DNA of 64,000 nucleotides, from positions 37,131 to 101,130 of the forward strand of contig NZ_JAMOKO010000009.1 in assembly GCF_023656745.1 (NCBI RefSeq), written 5' to 3'. A program made the translations under genes and the position numbers. The DNA comes from Collinsella sp. BG-O-102 (GTDB lineage: Bacteria > Actinomycetota > Coriobacteriia > Coriobacteriales > Coriobacteriaceae). Below the pieces are notes generated by a model, which was not told the DNA's origin, did no database searches, and saw nothing but the letters and a program-made list of their open reading frames with translations. Positions within the stretch are counted from its first letter, which is position 1. Each line of letters opens with the position of its first letter. Positions 24,787 through 34,100 of this stretch are shown here, piece by piece.

Positions 24787-27669
24787 ATGACGCTACTGTA
24801 TTTCCTTACCCTGTTTCCGCTGGTACCGGCGCTGGGCATGCTGTTCGCGCGCGGCGACCGCGCCCGCGATGCGGTGGGGCTCATAGGTTCCGGCATTATT
24901 ATGGCGGTGACGGTTGTAGTCGCCGTCATGTTTTTTGGCACGGGTCCGCAGAGCTTTGAGGTTGCCCCCGGTACCTCGCATGTGCTCTCGATCATCAGCT
25001 CCGTCATCGACGTCATCCTGTGCGCCGTCATCCTATACAACGCGTACAAATATAGGAACGCGCTCACCACGGTGCTCGGCATAGTCCAACTGGTGGGCTC
25101 GCTCGCCTTTGCAGCCATGACGCTGCCCGCGACCGAAGCCGTCACCGCAACCCCGCTCTACCTGGACTACATGAGTGTGATCATGGTGCTCGCCGTTGGC
25201 ATTGTCGGCAGCCTTATCTGCGTGTATGCCCTGGGCTACATGAAGGACTTCCAGGCCCATGACGAGCACGAGGCCGCGCTGCGCGGGCAGACCGCGCCCG
25301 ACCGTCGCCCGCAGTTCCTGGCGCTCATGTTCCTGTTCCTCTCGGCCATGTTCGTCATCGTGACGAGCGACAACCTTGAGTGGCTGTTCTGCGGCTGGGA
25401 AATCACCACCGTGTGCTCGTTCCTCATGATTGGCTACACGCGCACGCCCGAGGCCATCAAAAACGCCTTCACCCAGATCATCCTCAACATGCTGGGCGGC
25501 ATCGCGTTTTTGGCGGGCCTTATGTTTCTGCACGTCAACGGCATGCCGCTGACCATCTCGGGCATGATCGAGCTTTCCGGCGCCGGTACCGCGCAGTCCG
25601 CACTGCTGGTGATGCCGGTCGTCCTGCTATCGCTCGCCGCCCTTACCAAGGCCGCACAGATGCCGTTCCACACTTGGCTGCTGGGCGCCATGGTTGCCCC
25701 CACGCCCACGAGCGCCCTGCTGCACTCGTCAACCATGGTCAAAGCCGGCGTGTTCCTGATGGTCAAGCTGAGCCCGCTCTATGCCATCTATCCCGTGACC
25801 GGCTTTATGGTCACGAGTGTGGGTGCCATCACGTTTTTGCTCGCTGCCCTCATGGCCATCTCGCAGAGCAACGCCAAGCGTGTGCTCGCGTACTCCACCA
25901 TTTCCAACTTGGGCCTCATCAGTGCCTGCTTGGGTGTCGGCGCGCCCGAGGCCGTATGGGCGGCCATCTTCCTGATCCTGTTCCACACGGTGGCAAAGTC
26001 GTTGCTGTTCCTGTGCGTGGGCACGGCCGAGCATCATATCGGCAGCCGCAATATCGAGGACATGGACGGTATGTTCAGCCGCATGCCGCACCTGACGCGC
26101 CTGATGATGCTGGGCATCATGGGCATGTTTGTGGCGCCGTTTGGCATGCTCGTGTCCAAGTGGGGCGCCCTGGTGGCGTTTGCCCAGACCGGCAACGTGC
26201 TCATGATCATGGTTCTGGCCTTTGGCTCGGCCGCGACGTTTTACTTCTGGGGCAAGTGGCTTGCCAAGCTTTCGGGCGTCGACCCCACGGCTCAAAACGT
26301 TGAGGTCAATGTTCATAAGACCGAATGGATGGCCCTCAACACCATCGCCGCGCTGCTGATTCTGTGCTGCGTGGCGTTCCCGGTTATCTCGAGTGGTCTG
26401 GTGTCGCCTTACTTGGCCATGGTGTTTGGCCGCGTGCCGTACGTTATCGGCAAGGACGCCATGTATCTGATGGTGGTTATCGTGGCGTTTATCGCCGTGG
26501 TGCTGCTGACTTCATTCCGCGTGAGCAATAAGCCGCACGTCAACGTGTACCTTTCGGGCGTGGGAACCGATAAATATCGCCATTTCCGCGGCTCGATGGG
26601 ACACGAGGTAAAGGCTGAAAAGCGCAATTGGTACTCGGAGGACGCCCTTGGCGAGAAGCGTATTGGTCCCGCGGGTAGCGTCGTGTGCTGCAGTATTATC
26701 TTGTTTGCGCTGCTGTGTTGCGCGTGGATTGGGCCCGAGCGGCTTGCCATGAGTGCGCCCTCGGTGCTGCGCGGCAAGTATTTTGAAGGCTCGGGCGTCG
26801 TGGGCATATTTATTGGTACCGTGGTGTTTGCCCTGCTGGCGCCTTTGGTTGGTGGCCTGATCGACGGCGTTGACCGCAAACTTTCGGCCCGTATGCAGGG
26901 CCGCGTGGGCCCGCGCCTGCTCCAGCCTTTCTACGACGTTGCCAAGCTGCTGCGCAAAGCCCCTGCCAGCGTAAACACCATGGACGATACCTATATGGCG
27001 TGCGCGCTCATCTTTACCGTCGTGGGCGGCGGCATCTTTGTGTCGGGCTCTAACACGCTACTGTGCGCTTTTATGGTGACGCTCGCCGCGATCTTTGTGG
27101 TGTTGGCGTCCGCCTCGACGCAAAGCCCGTTTGCCCAGGTTGGCGCCGATCGTGAGTTACTGCAGGTTATGAGTTACGAGCCCGCCGTTTTGCTGATGAG
27201 CGTGGGCCTGTACCTTGCCACCGACAGCTTTGATTCCATCGCCGTGACGGGGCAGTCGGCCCCCATCATCGTGTACAGCGCGCCCATTTTCCTGGCGCTG
27301 CTCGCGGTGCTTACCATCAAGCTGCGCAAGTCGCCGTTTGACCTTTCGTACTCGCATCACGCGCATCAGGAGATCGTCCAGGGCGTCGCCACCGAGATGA
27401 GCGGCGGCACGCTGGCCAAGATGACCCTTATGCACTGGTGCGAGACCGTGCTGTTTTTGATGTGGGTGGGCATGTTCTTTGTTTGGGACAACCCCGTGAG
27501 CTGGGTTGTAGCCCTGGTCGTGATGGCCGCGACGTATTTTGTCGAGGTCCTGATCGACAACACCTTCGCACGCAGCACCTGGCGCAGCTGCTTTAGGCTC
27601 GGATGGGGCGTGGCGCTGGTGTTTGGCCTGCTCAACCTTATGCCCATCCTCGTTGACGTGTTTATTTAG
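24787..27669 (+). CDS. Ech-type hydrogenase: fused EchA (NuoL-like) and EchB (NuoH-like) membrane subunit
   Basis: This 960-residue membrane protein joins two subunits that are normally separate. Residues 1 to about 600 form the antiporter-like NuoL/EchA domain with many helices; AQMPFHTWLLGAMVAPTPTS then ALLHSSTMVKAGVFLM (about 288-325) is the diagnostic ion-channel stretch. From about 665 to the end is the NuoH/EchB-like anchor with LIDGVDRKLSARMQGRVGPR near 690, which docks the hydrogenase arm. No frameshift or stop divides them. The following genes supply EchC, D, E and F in the canonical Ech order. The complex would couple ferredoxin oxidation and H2 formation to ion pumping. Confidence 0.9.
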   Translation: MTLLYFLTLFPLVPALGMLFARGDRARDAVGLIGSGIIMAVTVVVAVMFFGTGPQSFEVAPGTSHVLSIISSVIDVILCAVILYNAYKYRNALTTVLGIVQLVGSLAFAAMTLPATEAVTATPLYLDYMSVIMVLAVGIVGSLICVYALGYMKDFQAHDEHEAALRGQTAPDRRPQFLALMFLFLSAMFVIVTSDNLEWLFCGWEITTVCSFLMIGYTRTPEAIKNAFTQIILNMLGGIAFLAGLMFLHVNGMPLTISGMIELSGAGTAQSALLVMPVVLLSLAALTKAAQMPFHTWLLGAMVAPTPTSALLHSSTMVKAGVFLMVKLSPLYAIYPVTGFMVTSVGAITFLLAALMAISQSNAKRVLAYSTISNLGLISACLGVGAPEAVWAAIFLILFHTVAKSLLFLCVGTAEHHIGSRNIEDMDGMFSRMPHLTRLMMLGIMGMFVAPFGMLVSKWGALVAFAQTGNVLMIMVLAFGSAATFYFWGKWLAKLSGVDPTAQNVEVNVHKTEWMALNTIAALLILCCVAFPVISSGLVSPYLAMVFGRVPYVIGKDAMYLMVVIVAFIAVVLLTSFRVSNKPHVNVYLSGVGTDKYRHFRGSMGHEVKAEKRNWYSEDALGEKRIGPAGSVVCCSIILFALLCCAWIGPERLAMSAPSVLRGKYFEGSGVVGIFIGTVVFALLAPLVGGLIDGVDRKLSARMQGRVGPRLLQPFYDVAKLLRKAPASVNTMDDTYMACALIFTVVGGGIFVSGSNTLLCAFMVTLAAIFVVLASASTQSPFAQVGADRELLQVMSYEPAVLLMSVGLYLATDSFDSIAVTGQSAPIIVYSAPIFLALLAVLTIKLRKSPFDLSYSHHAHQEIVQGVATEMSGGTLAKMTLMHWCETVLFLMWVGMFFVWDNPVSWVVALVVMAATYFVEVLIDNTFARSTWRSCFRLGWGVALVFGLLNLMPILVDVFI

Positions 27670-27681
27670 GAGGCGGCATCC

Positions 27682-28302
27682 ATGGATCATAAAATGTCGC
27701 GCTCGCCGTGGGTCATTCATTACGACGGCTCGAGCTGCAACGGATGCGATATCGAGGTGCTGGCCTCGCTCACGCCGCTGTTCGATGCGGAGCGCTTTGG
27801 CGTGGTCAACACCGGCAACCCCAAGCATGCGGACATCTTTTTGGTGACGGGGTCGGTCAATGCCCAGAACCTGCCCGTCGTGCGCCAGATCTACAGCCAG
27901 ATGCTCGAGCCCAAGTGCGTGGTGGCGTGCGGCATTTGCGCGTGTTCGGGCGGCGTATTCCGCGATGCCTATAACGTGATCGGCGGCGTGGACCGCGCGA
28001 TTCCCGTGGACGTGTATGCGCCCGGGTGCGCCATTCGTCCCGAGACCGTGATCGATGCCATCGTGGAGGCGTGCGGCATCCTTGATCAGAAGGAGGCCGT
28101 GATGCGCGCCGGCGGTGACCCGCTTACCGTGGGCGGCGCTGCTACCTGGGATGGCGGCGTCGAGTTGGGCGAGGACGGGTTCGTGGCTGCAGCTGGGGCC
28201 GGGGCTGACGGTGCCGGTGACGCGCCTGCCGAGAAACCCGCAGCGCCTGCCGCTGGTGACGCACCTGCTGAGACGCCCGTCGCTGCAAAGGAGGCCGAGT
28301 AA
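27682..28302 (+). CDS. EchC-like hydrogenase small subunit (NuoB-like) with Ala/Pro-rich tail
   Basis: This 206-residue small subunit carries the proximal [4Fe-4S] cluster. Ligand cysteines are visible: SSCNGC (Cys19, Cys22), CGICACSGG (Cys86) and YAPGC (Cys116). The core ends near residue 150. A roughly 55-residue Gly/Ala/Pro/Glu tail follows (GADGAGDAPAEKPAAPAAGD repeats), which is not normal for EchC. GGAGG precedes the ATG. The stop overlaps the start of echD by one base (TAATG), implying coupled translation. Confidence 0.9.
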   Translation: MDHKMSRSPWVIHYDGSSCNGCDIEVLASLTPLFDAERFGVVNTGNPKHADIFLVTGSVNAQNLPVVRQIYSQMLEPKCVVACGICACSGGVFRDAYNVIGGVDRAIPVDVYAPGCAIRPETVIDAIVEACGILDQKEAVMRAGGDPLTVGGAATWDGGVELGEDGFVAAAGAGADGAGDAPAEKPAAPAAGDAPAETPVAAKEAE

Positions 28303-29021
28303 TGCAAAAGGCTATCTATACCACCGTCGGGCTCGACGAGCTCCTGCCGCATGTGCAGGCGCTCAAGGGCGTCGGCGCGCGCTTTGTGCAAATGCACGCC
28401 GAGCGCTGTGTGGACGACGGATCGTATCGCCTGGTCTATACGTTTATCAACGTCCGTGCTGCTCAGGAGCAGATTGCGCAGGACGGCAGCTATGCGATCG
28501 AGAACCTGGTGGTTGAGGGAATTAATCAGTACCAGGAGATTCCGTCCATCAGCTCGTACTATCCGGCAGTATTCCCGTTTGAAAACGAAGCGCACGACCT
28601 GTTTGGTTTTGCCATTACCGATATGCAGATTGACTTTAAGGGCTTTTTCTACCAGGTCTCGACTGCCGAGCCCATGAGCGTTATCACGCCCGAGGTGAAG
28701 GCCGCGCGCGAGAAAGCCATGAAGGTCCGTGCCGCTGCCGAGGCCAAGGCGCGCAAGGCCGCGGCCGAGAAGGCTGCTACTGCCACGGCCGCTGCGGGGG
28801 AGGGCACTGCGGGCGCTGGCGATGCTGCGGGCGCTGCCGTCGCTCAGCCCGCTGCGGCTGCCGGCTCCGATGCTCAGCACGATGAAACTGCTGCGAAGGC
28901 CGCGCTCAAGGCTGCCGAGATGGAGGCAAAGCTCGCCGCCATGGATCCCGAGAAAGCGGCCAAGGTCCGCGCGGCGCTTGCCGCCAAGGCCGCCCGCGAC
29001 AAGCAGAAAAAGGAGGCGTAA
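28302..29021 (+). CDS. EchD-like (NuoC-like) subunit with charged alanine-rich C-terminal extension
   Basis: Residues 1 to about 125 match the 30-kDa (NuoC/EchD) family: YRLVYTFINV, then ISSYYPAVFPFENEAHDLFG and GFFYQV. The remaining ~110 residues are almost only Ala, Lys, Glu, Gly and Arg, with heptad-like stretches such as KAALKAAEMEAKLAAMDPEK. This predicts a long helix or coiled coil plus a flexible Gly/Ala segment. Ordinary EchD ends after the core. Its partner EchC also carries a low-complexity tail, so the pair may have co-evolved an added contact. Confidence 0.88.
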   Translation: MQKAIYTTVGLDELLPHVQALKGVGARFVQMHAERCVDDGSYRLVYTFINVRAAQEQIAQDGSYAIENLVVEGINQYQEIPSISSYYPAVFPFENEAHDLFGFAITDMQIDFKGFFYQVSTAEPMSVITPEVKAAREKAMKVRAAAEAKARKAAAEKAATATAAAGEGTAGAGDAAGAAVAQPAAAAGSDAQHDETAAKAALKAAEMEAKLAAMDPEKAAKVRAALAAKAARDKQKKEA

Positions 29022-29026
29022 GGTCC

Positions 29027-30115
29027 ATGGCACATCGCTCCGTTATTCCGTTTGGCCCGCAGCACCCGGTGCTGCCCGAGCCGCTTCATCTGGACCTGGT
29101 AATCGAGGACGACCGCGTCATCGAGGCAATTCCGCAGATCGGCTTTGTGCACCGCGGGCTCGAGAAGCTCGCCGAGAAGCGCGACATGCACCAGTTTGGC
29201 TACATCGCCGAGCGCATCTGTGGCATCTGCGCCGTGGGCCACAGCTACGGTTATGCCAGCGCCTGCGAGCGCATGCTCGACATCGAGGTGCCCGGCCGCG
29301 TGCAGTATATCCGCACCATTTTGCACGAGCTTTCGCGTATTCATTCGCACCTGTTGTGGCTGGGTCTGCTCGCCGACGCCTTTGGCTTCGAGGCACTGTT
29401 CTATCGGTCGTGGACCCTGCGCGAGCAGATTCTCAAGATCTTCGAGAGCACGTGCGGTGGCCGCGTGATTCTGTCGATTAACGAGATCGGCGGCCTTAAG
29501 CACGATATCGAGGACTCCGAGCTGGCCGGAATTGTCCAGACGCTCGATGCCATGCGTCCCGACTACGAGGCCCTGGTGCATACGTTTTTGGACGATGACA
29601 GCTGCGGCGAGCGCTTGCATGGCGTGGGTGTGATCAGCAAGAAAGATGCGCTGGATCTGTCGATGGTCGGCCCGTTTGGGCGCGCCTCGGGCGTGGATTA
29701 CGACGTGCGCATGTTTGGCGACGGTGCCTATGCGGATCTGGTTGCGTTTGAGCCCATCGTTGCTACCGATGGCGATTGCTATGCCCGCTGCCAGGTGCGC
29801 TGTGCCGAGGTCACGCAGGCCATGGACATCATTAAGGAGCTTGTGGGCAAGATTCCGCACGACGGGATAGGCGGGCGCACCAAGCTTACACCGGCCGACG
29901 GCGCACGCGGCGAGGTTGTGATTGAGCAGCCGCGCGGCGAGGCGTATTACTATGTGCGCGGTAACGGCACCAAGAACCTGGACCGCTTCCGCGTGCGCAC
30001 GCCGACGTCGCAGAACCTGGCGGGTCTGACACATGCGCTGCAGGGCGTGCTCCTTGCCAACGTGCCCATGATTATCCTGACCATCGACCCCTGCATTAGC
30101 TGCACGGAAAGGTAG
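29027..30115 (+). CDS. EchE-like [NiFe]-hydrogenase large subunit (group 4)
   Basis: This 362-residue catalytic subunit belongs to the NuoD/EchE family. Both nickel-binding CxxC pairs are intact: RICGICAVGHS (Cys65, Cys68) and a C-terminal DPCISCTER (Cys356, Cys359). That separates it from true complex I NuoD, which lacks them. The protein ends at the Arg right after the second pair, so there is no C-terminal extension to be cleaved by a maturation protease; short EchE proteins of this form are known. No hyp maturation genes are in this window, so they must be elsewhere. AGGAGG lies ten bases before the ATG. Confidence 0.93.
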   Translation: MAHRSVIPFGPQHPVLPEPLHLDLVIEDDRVIEAIPQIGFVHRGLEKLAEKRDMHQFGYIAERICGICAVGHSYGYASACERMLDIEVPGRVQYIRTILHELSRIHSHLLWLGLLADAFGFEALFYRSWTLREQILKIFESTCGGRVILSINEIGGLKHDIEDSELAGIVQTLDAMRPDYEALVHTFLDDDSCGERLHGVGVISKKDALDLSMVGPFGRASGVDYDVRMFGDGAYADLVAFEPIVATDGDCYARCQVRCAEVTQAMDIIKELVGKIPHDGIGGRTKLTPADGARGEVVIEQPRGEAYYYVRGNGTKNLDRFRVRTPTSQNLAGLTHALQGVLLANVPMIILTIDPCISCTER

Positions 30116-30122
30116 GCGCGGC

Positions 30123-30464
30123 ATGAGTTTACTGACATTTGCCAAGACGGCCTTAGGTTCTATGGTCAAGCAGCCGGTCACGGTGCGCTATCCGCAGGAG
30201 AAGCTGACGGCACCCGAGCGCTTGCGCGGGCATATCGTCAACGACATGGACGTGTGCATCTGCTGCGGCATGTGCGCGCGCCGCTGCCCGGCGGGCGCGC
30301 TCGCGGTCGATCGCAAGGGCGGTACCTGGTCGATCGACCCGTACGCTTGCGTGGTGTGCGGCGAGTGCATCGAGAGCTGTCCTAAACACTGCCTGACTAT
30401 GGACACTGCCCGCACTCCAGTCGCGGCGGACAAGACTCCCACGGTAGAAACCAAGCCGGAGTAA
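30123..30464 (+). CDS. EchF-like 2x[4Fe-4S] ferredoxin subunit (NuoI-like)
   Basis: This 113-residue polyferredoxin has two cluster motifs: CICCGMCARRCP (about 45-56) and CVVCGECIESCP (about 76-87). It passes electrons from soluble ferredoxin to the EchC cluster. It is the last gene of the ech operon, seven bases after echE. The C-terminal 25 residues are a short Thr/Pro/Lys tail. A strong GC stem follows at 30486-30519. Confidence 0.92.
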   Translation: MSLLTFAKTALGSMVKQPVTVRYPQEKLTAPERLRGHIVNDMDVCICCGMCARRCPAGALAVDRKGGTWSIDPYACVVCGECIESCPKHCLTMDTARTPVAADKTPTVETKPE

Positions 30465-30485
30465 CGCTGGGATAGAACTGGAATA

Positions 30486-30519
30486 GGGGCCGGTGGGGCA
30501 ATTTTGCCCCACCGGCCCC
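30486..30519 (+). terminator. Strong GC hairpin after the ech operon
   Basis: A perfect 16-bp stem, GGGGCCGGTGGGGCAA with its complement, has a two-base loop. There is no long T-run, so it may be a terminator of an atypical kind or an RNA-stabilising end. Confidence 0.65.
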
Positions 30520-30551
30520 GCACTTAAACGCGCGGTTGGGCCGCCACGAAC

Positions 30552-30703
30552 AAAACTATGCCGGATTACGGGGCTGGATAGCGGACCCTCGGCCATACCG
30601 AAAATCGCAAAAACAAAACCGCAGGTAGATAGCCTGCCGTTTTTCAAAAAATGAGGGTATGGATGAGGGTTCCGACTTTAGCCCCGTAATCCGGCATAGT
30701 TTT
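30552..30703. repeat. Palindromic element type A, copy 1 (152 bp)
   Basis: The first 24 bases (AAAACTATGCCGGATTACGG...) are exactly mirrored at 30680-30703. Inside lies a hairpin AACAAAACCGCAGGTAGAT... with a matching CCTGCCGTTTTT. It is the outer left element of four around the adhesin gene; its same-length partner is at 37901-38052. It is followed by GAAATGGCA, as is its partner. Confidence 0.85.
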
Positions 30704-30752
30704 GAAATGGCACCATATCCGTAACAGCCCTTGATCTCCCGGGGACGGAGGA

Positions 30753-30797
30753 AAACGGGTCATTTTGGCCTTGCGAGGGCTGCCACGTGACCCGTTT
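30753..30797. repeat. Palindrome type C (AAACGGGTCA / TGACCCGTTT)
   Basis: Perfect 10-bp arms lie in the spacer between elements A1 and B1. It overlaps a conserved module GGGGACGGAGGAAAACGG that recurs at 30981 and 37830, so the spacer is itself repeated DNA. Confidence 0.65.
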
Positions 30798-30798
30798 G

Positions 30799-30956
30799 CC
30801 ACGAAATGGGCCCATCTACTACGTTTAGGCTGCTACCCTCAACCATGGCGAACAACGCAAAAACAAAACCGCAGGTAAATTGCCCGCGGTTTTTCATGAA
30901 ACGCGGCTATGGTCAGGGGTATCGGGTCAAACGTAGTAGACGGGCCGGTTTCGTGG
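30799..30956. repeat. Palindromic element type B, copy 1 (158 bp)
   Basis: Terminal 28-bp arms (CCACGAAATGGGCCCATCTA... at 30799) are mirrored with a few mismatches at 30929-30956. The centre has the shared hairpin AACAAAACCGCAGGTAAAT...GCCCGCGGTTTTTC. The same element occurs at 37649-37806 with identical length. Confidence 0.85.
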
Positions 30957-31183
30957 CGAGCGCCATCGACTGCCCCCTTTGGGGACGGAGGAAAGCGGAT
31001 CATTTTTGCCTGATGGCTCCGAGTCGCACCCGTTTTCCTGCGAAAACGCCGTGTCTCAACTTTGGTGAGACATTTGTCTCACGCCCAAAACAGAATCTGG
31101 AACATGTGTCACCTGCCCAAATTGTGTCTCATTTCGTAACTTTAGGCTGTTGCAAGGTCTGAGACCGCGAGAAGGGAGACGCG

Positions 31184-34100
31184 ATGAGTAAGTACACGAG
31201 GGGTCTCTTGGCGGTGATACTGGCCGTAGTGCTGGTGTTGCCAGCCGCAGCATTCGCCATGCTGCCCGAGGCCAACGCCAGGTCCAGCACAGGAATGGAC
31301 GGACCGATAATGACCGGAAAGGTCGCCGACCCCGACACCAGCGGTCGCTGGGAAATCTGGGCGGCAGGCCACGGTGGCAATAAGGTAACGACCCAAAACG
31401 TCGGCCGAATCTGGACCGACAAGACGGTCGAGGCAACTGAGGAAAACGAAGAGTCGGATTTTCTGACCACGCTTTCGGCCATGTCCTCGACGTCTAATTC
31501 AACCGTGACGGTTACTACGCCGCTCGACATCGTGATGGTGCTGGATGCATCTGGCTCGATGGATGATCCTATGGGTGGCGGAGATCGCACTAAGCGTATC
31601 GATGCACTGAAGAACGCTGCGAACAGCTTTATCGATACCATCGCCAAACAAAACGAGAGTATCGAGGGTGTCGATAGGCAACATAGGGTTGCCATTGTTA
31701 AGTTTGCGGGCGAGAAGTCCAACAATATCGGCAACAATATGTATCGCGACGGAGGGTACTCCTACAATTACACCCAGGTTATGAAAGAATTGACCTACTG
31801 TTCCGGCAGCAATGCGGATGATCTCAAGAAGAATACAATTAATAAAATTCAGCCTGCCGGCGCCACGCGCGCCGACTATGGCCTAGAGCTGGCCGAGAAA
31901 ATCACTACCACTTATGGCCGCAAAGATGCCAAGAAGATTATTGTGTTCTTTACCGACGGTACGCCAACAAAGCAAAATAAATTCGATGCGGGTGTCGCCA
32001 ACGCTGCCGTGACAGCTGCTAAGAATATGAAGGACGGCAAGGCCACCGTTTATACCATCGGCATCTTTGATGGCGCGAACCCCAAAGCCAGTGTCCAAGA
32101 TTCGAAGACAAGCCAAGAGAACAAGTTCATGCAGGCCGTTTCGAGCAACTACCCCAATGCCACGGCATGGGATGCTCATGGTGCACGCGCGGAAAACTCC
32201 GACTACTACAAGTCGGCGACCGATGCCGAAGAGCTCAAGAAGGTCTTCGACGACATCTCACAGGCCATTACGTCAGAGGCGCCTTATCCGACCGAAATTG
32301 ATAAGGGCTACGACGCGACCAAGTCCGGCTACATCACGTTTACCGACGAGCTGGGCGACTTTATGCAGGTCGACAGCTTCACCGAGGTCGTCATCAACGG
32401 CACGCCGTTTACCAAGACGGACAAAACGGTCAATAAAGAAACCAATACCGACACCTACGAGTTCACCGGCAAGGCAAAAGACCTGCTCATTACCGTGCAG
32501 CGTGCTGGTGATGACAATCCCCAGAAGGGCGATGTCGTAACGGTCAGCATTCCTGCGTCGTTGATTCCGCTGAGCCACTTTAAGACCGTAGACGGCAAGC
32601 TTTCGGTCGACAGCGCTCAGCCTATCCGCGTGAAGTACACCTCGAGCGTGAAGAGCACTGCACTCGACAACCTGTTTACGCCCGAGAAGGTAACGGGGCT
32701 CAAGGATTACATCGAGAACAATACGACCGTTGCCAACGGCGCCAAGACCGTGAATTTCTACGCGAACAAGTGGGCTGCCGGCGATCTGGGCAATACGGTT
32801 GCGACCTTTGAGCCGGCCGACACCAACCGCTACTACTACTTCCAGAAGCAGACGCCCATTTACACGGACAAGGGCTGCACACAGCCTGCAAAGAATTCAC
32901 TGACAGATACCGGCACCTATTACTACAAGGATGAGTTTGAGGAGCGGGGCGAAAACGGCGAGGCCAAGCCTGCCGCCGCCGTCATCGAGTTTATCGGCGG
33001 CGACGCTGCGAAGTTTGACGGCGCTATTGTTGCTGACGAGGGTGGCAACCTTTCGTTTAGCGTGGGAACCGCGCGCCTAGCCTTTATCGACGAGCTTCAC
33101 ACCACCAAGGAGAGTGTGGGCGGCAACAACACTGGCACCGCGACCGACGTTCTTAATCCCAAGTGGAACAACGTGTCCGCCAAGGCGACCGCGACGCATG
33201 TCAATTCCTACCTGGGCAACAACGGCAAGATCAGCTTTAACGTGACGCCGACAACGGTGGATACCAAGGCCAGCTTTGGCCTGACCAAGGTGCTCGAGGG
33301 CCGCAGCTGGACGGATGCGGACGAGTTTAAGTTTGAGCTCTCCGCGACGCCCAAGAATGACGCTCCGATGCCTGCATCCACGGACACGACCGTGCACAAA
33401 CCCGACCCGGACGGCAAGGCAGCCATCGACTTCGGCGAGATCACCTACAACAAGCCGGGCGAGTACACCTATGAGGTCCGCGAGGTCAAGGGCGACGCCG
33501 GTGGCATTACCTACAGCAAGAACGTTGCCACGTTCAAGGTGACCGTGGCGGTTAATGCCACGGGTGGGCTTAAGGCTGACGTTGAAAAGATCTCGGGCGA
33601 GACCGAGTTCAAGAACACCTATAGCGCCAAGATGGAAACTCCGCTGACCCTTGAGGCAACCAAGACGCTCACGGGGCGCCCGATGGCTGATGACGAATTT
33701 AAGTTTGCGCTGAGCTATGCGGGGCACGACGAGGTTCTGCTGGATGCAACCAACAAGGGTGGCAAGGTTGAGTTCGGTCCGCTGACGTACACGACCAAGT
33801 CGCTCGCCAAGCTGGTCGAGGAAGACAAGGCATCGCTTGATGCTAGCTCAGACAAACCGACGTGGACCATTCATTACATTGCTGCCGAGCAGACCGGCAA
33901 GCTGCCTGCGGGCGTGAGCGCCACCGTGTCGGCAATTGACGCATGTGTAACCGTTGTCGACAACGGCGATGGTACCCTGACGGCGACGGCTGTCTACGGC
34001 GATGCCGGCAACGAGTTCGTGAACACCTACACTGCCGCGCCTGCCGAGGCATCGCTTGTGGGCAAGAAGAATCTGCAGGTTCCTAAGGGCCTGACCCCGG

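Noticed and set aside
24787..30464. Complex I (Nuo) fragment
   Set aside because: The large subunit keeps both CxxC pairs of [NiFe]-hydrogenases, and the gene order is that of Ech.
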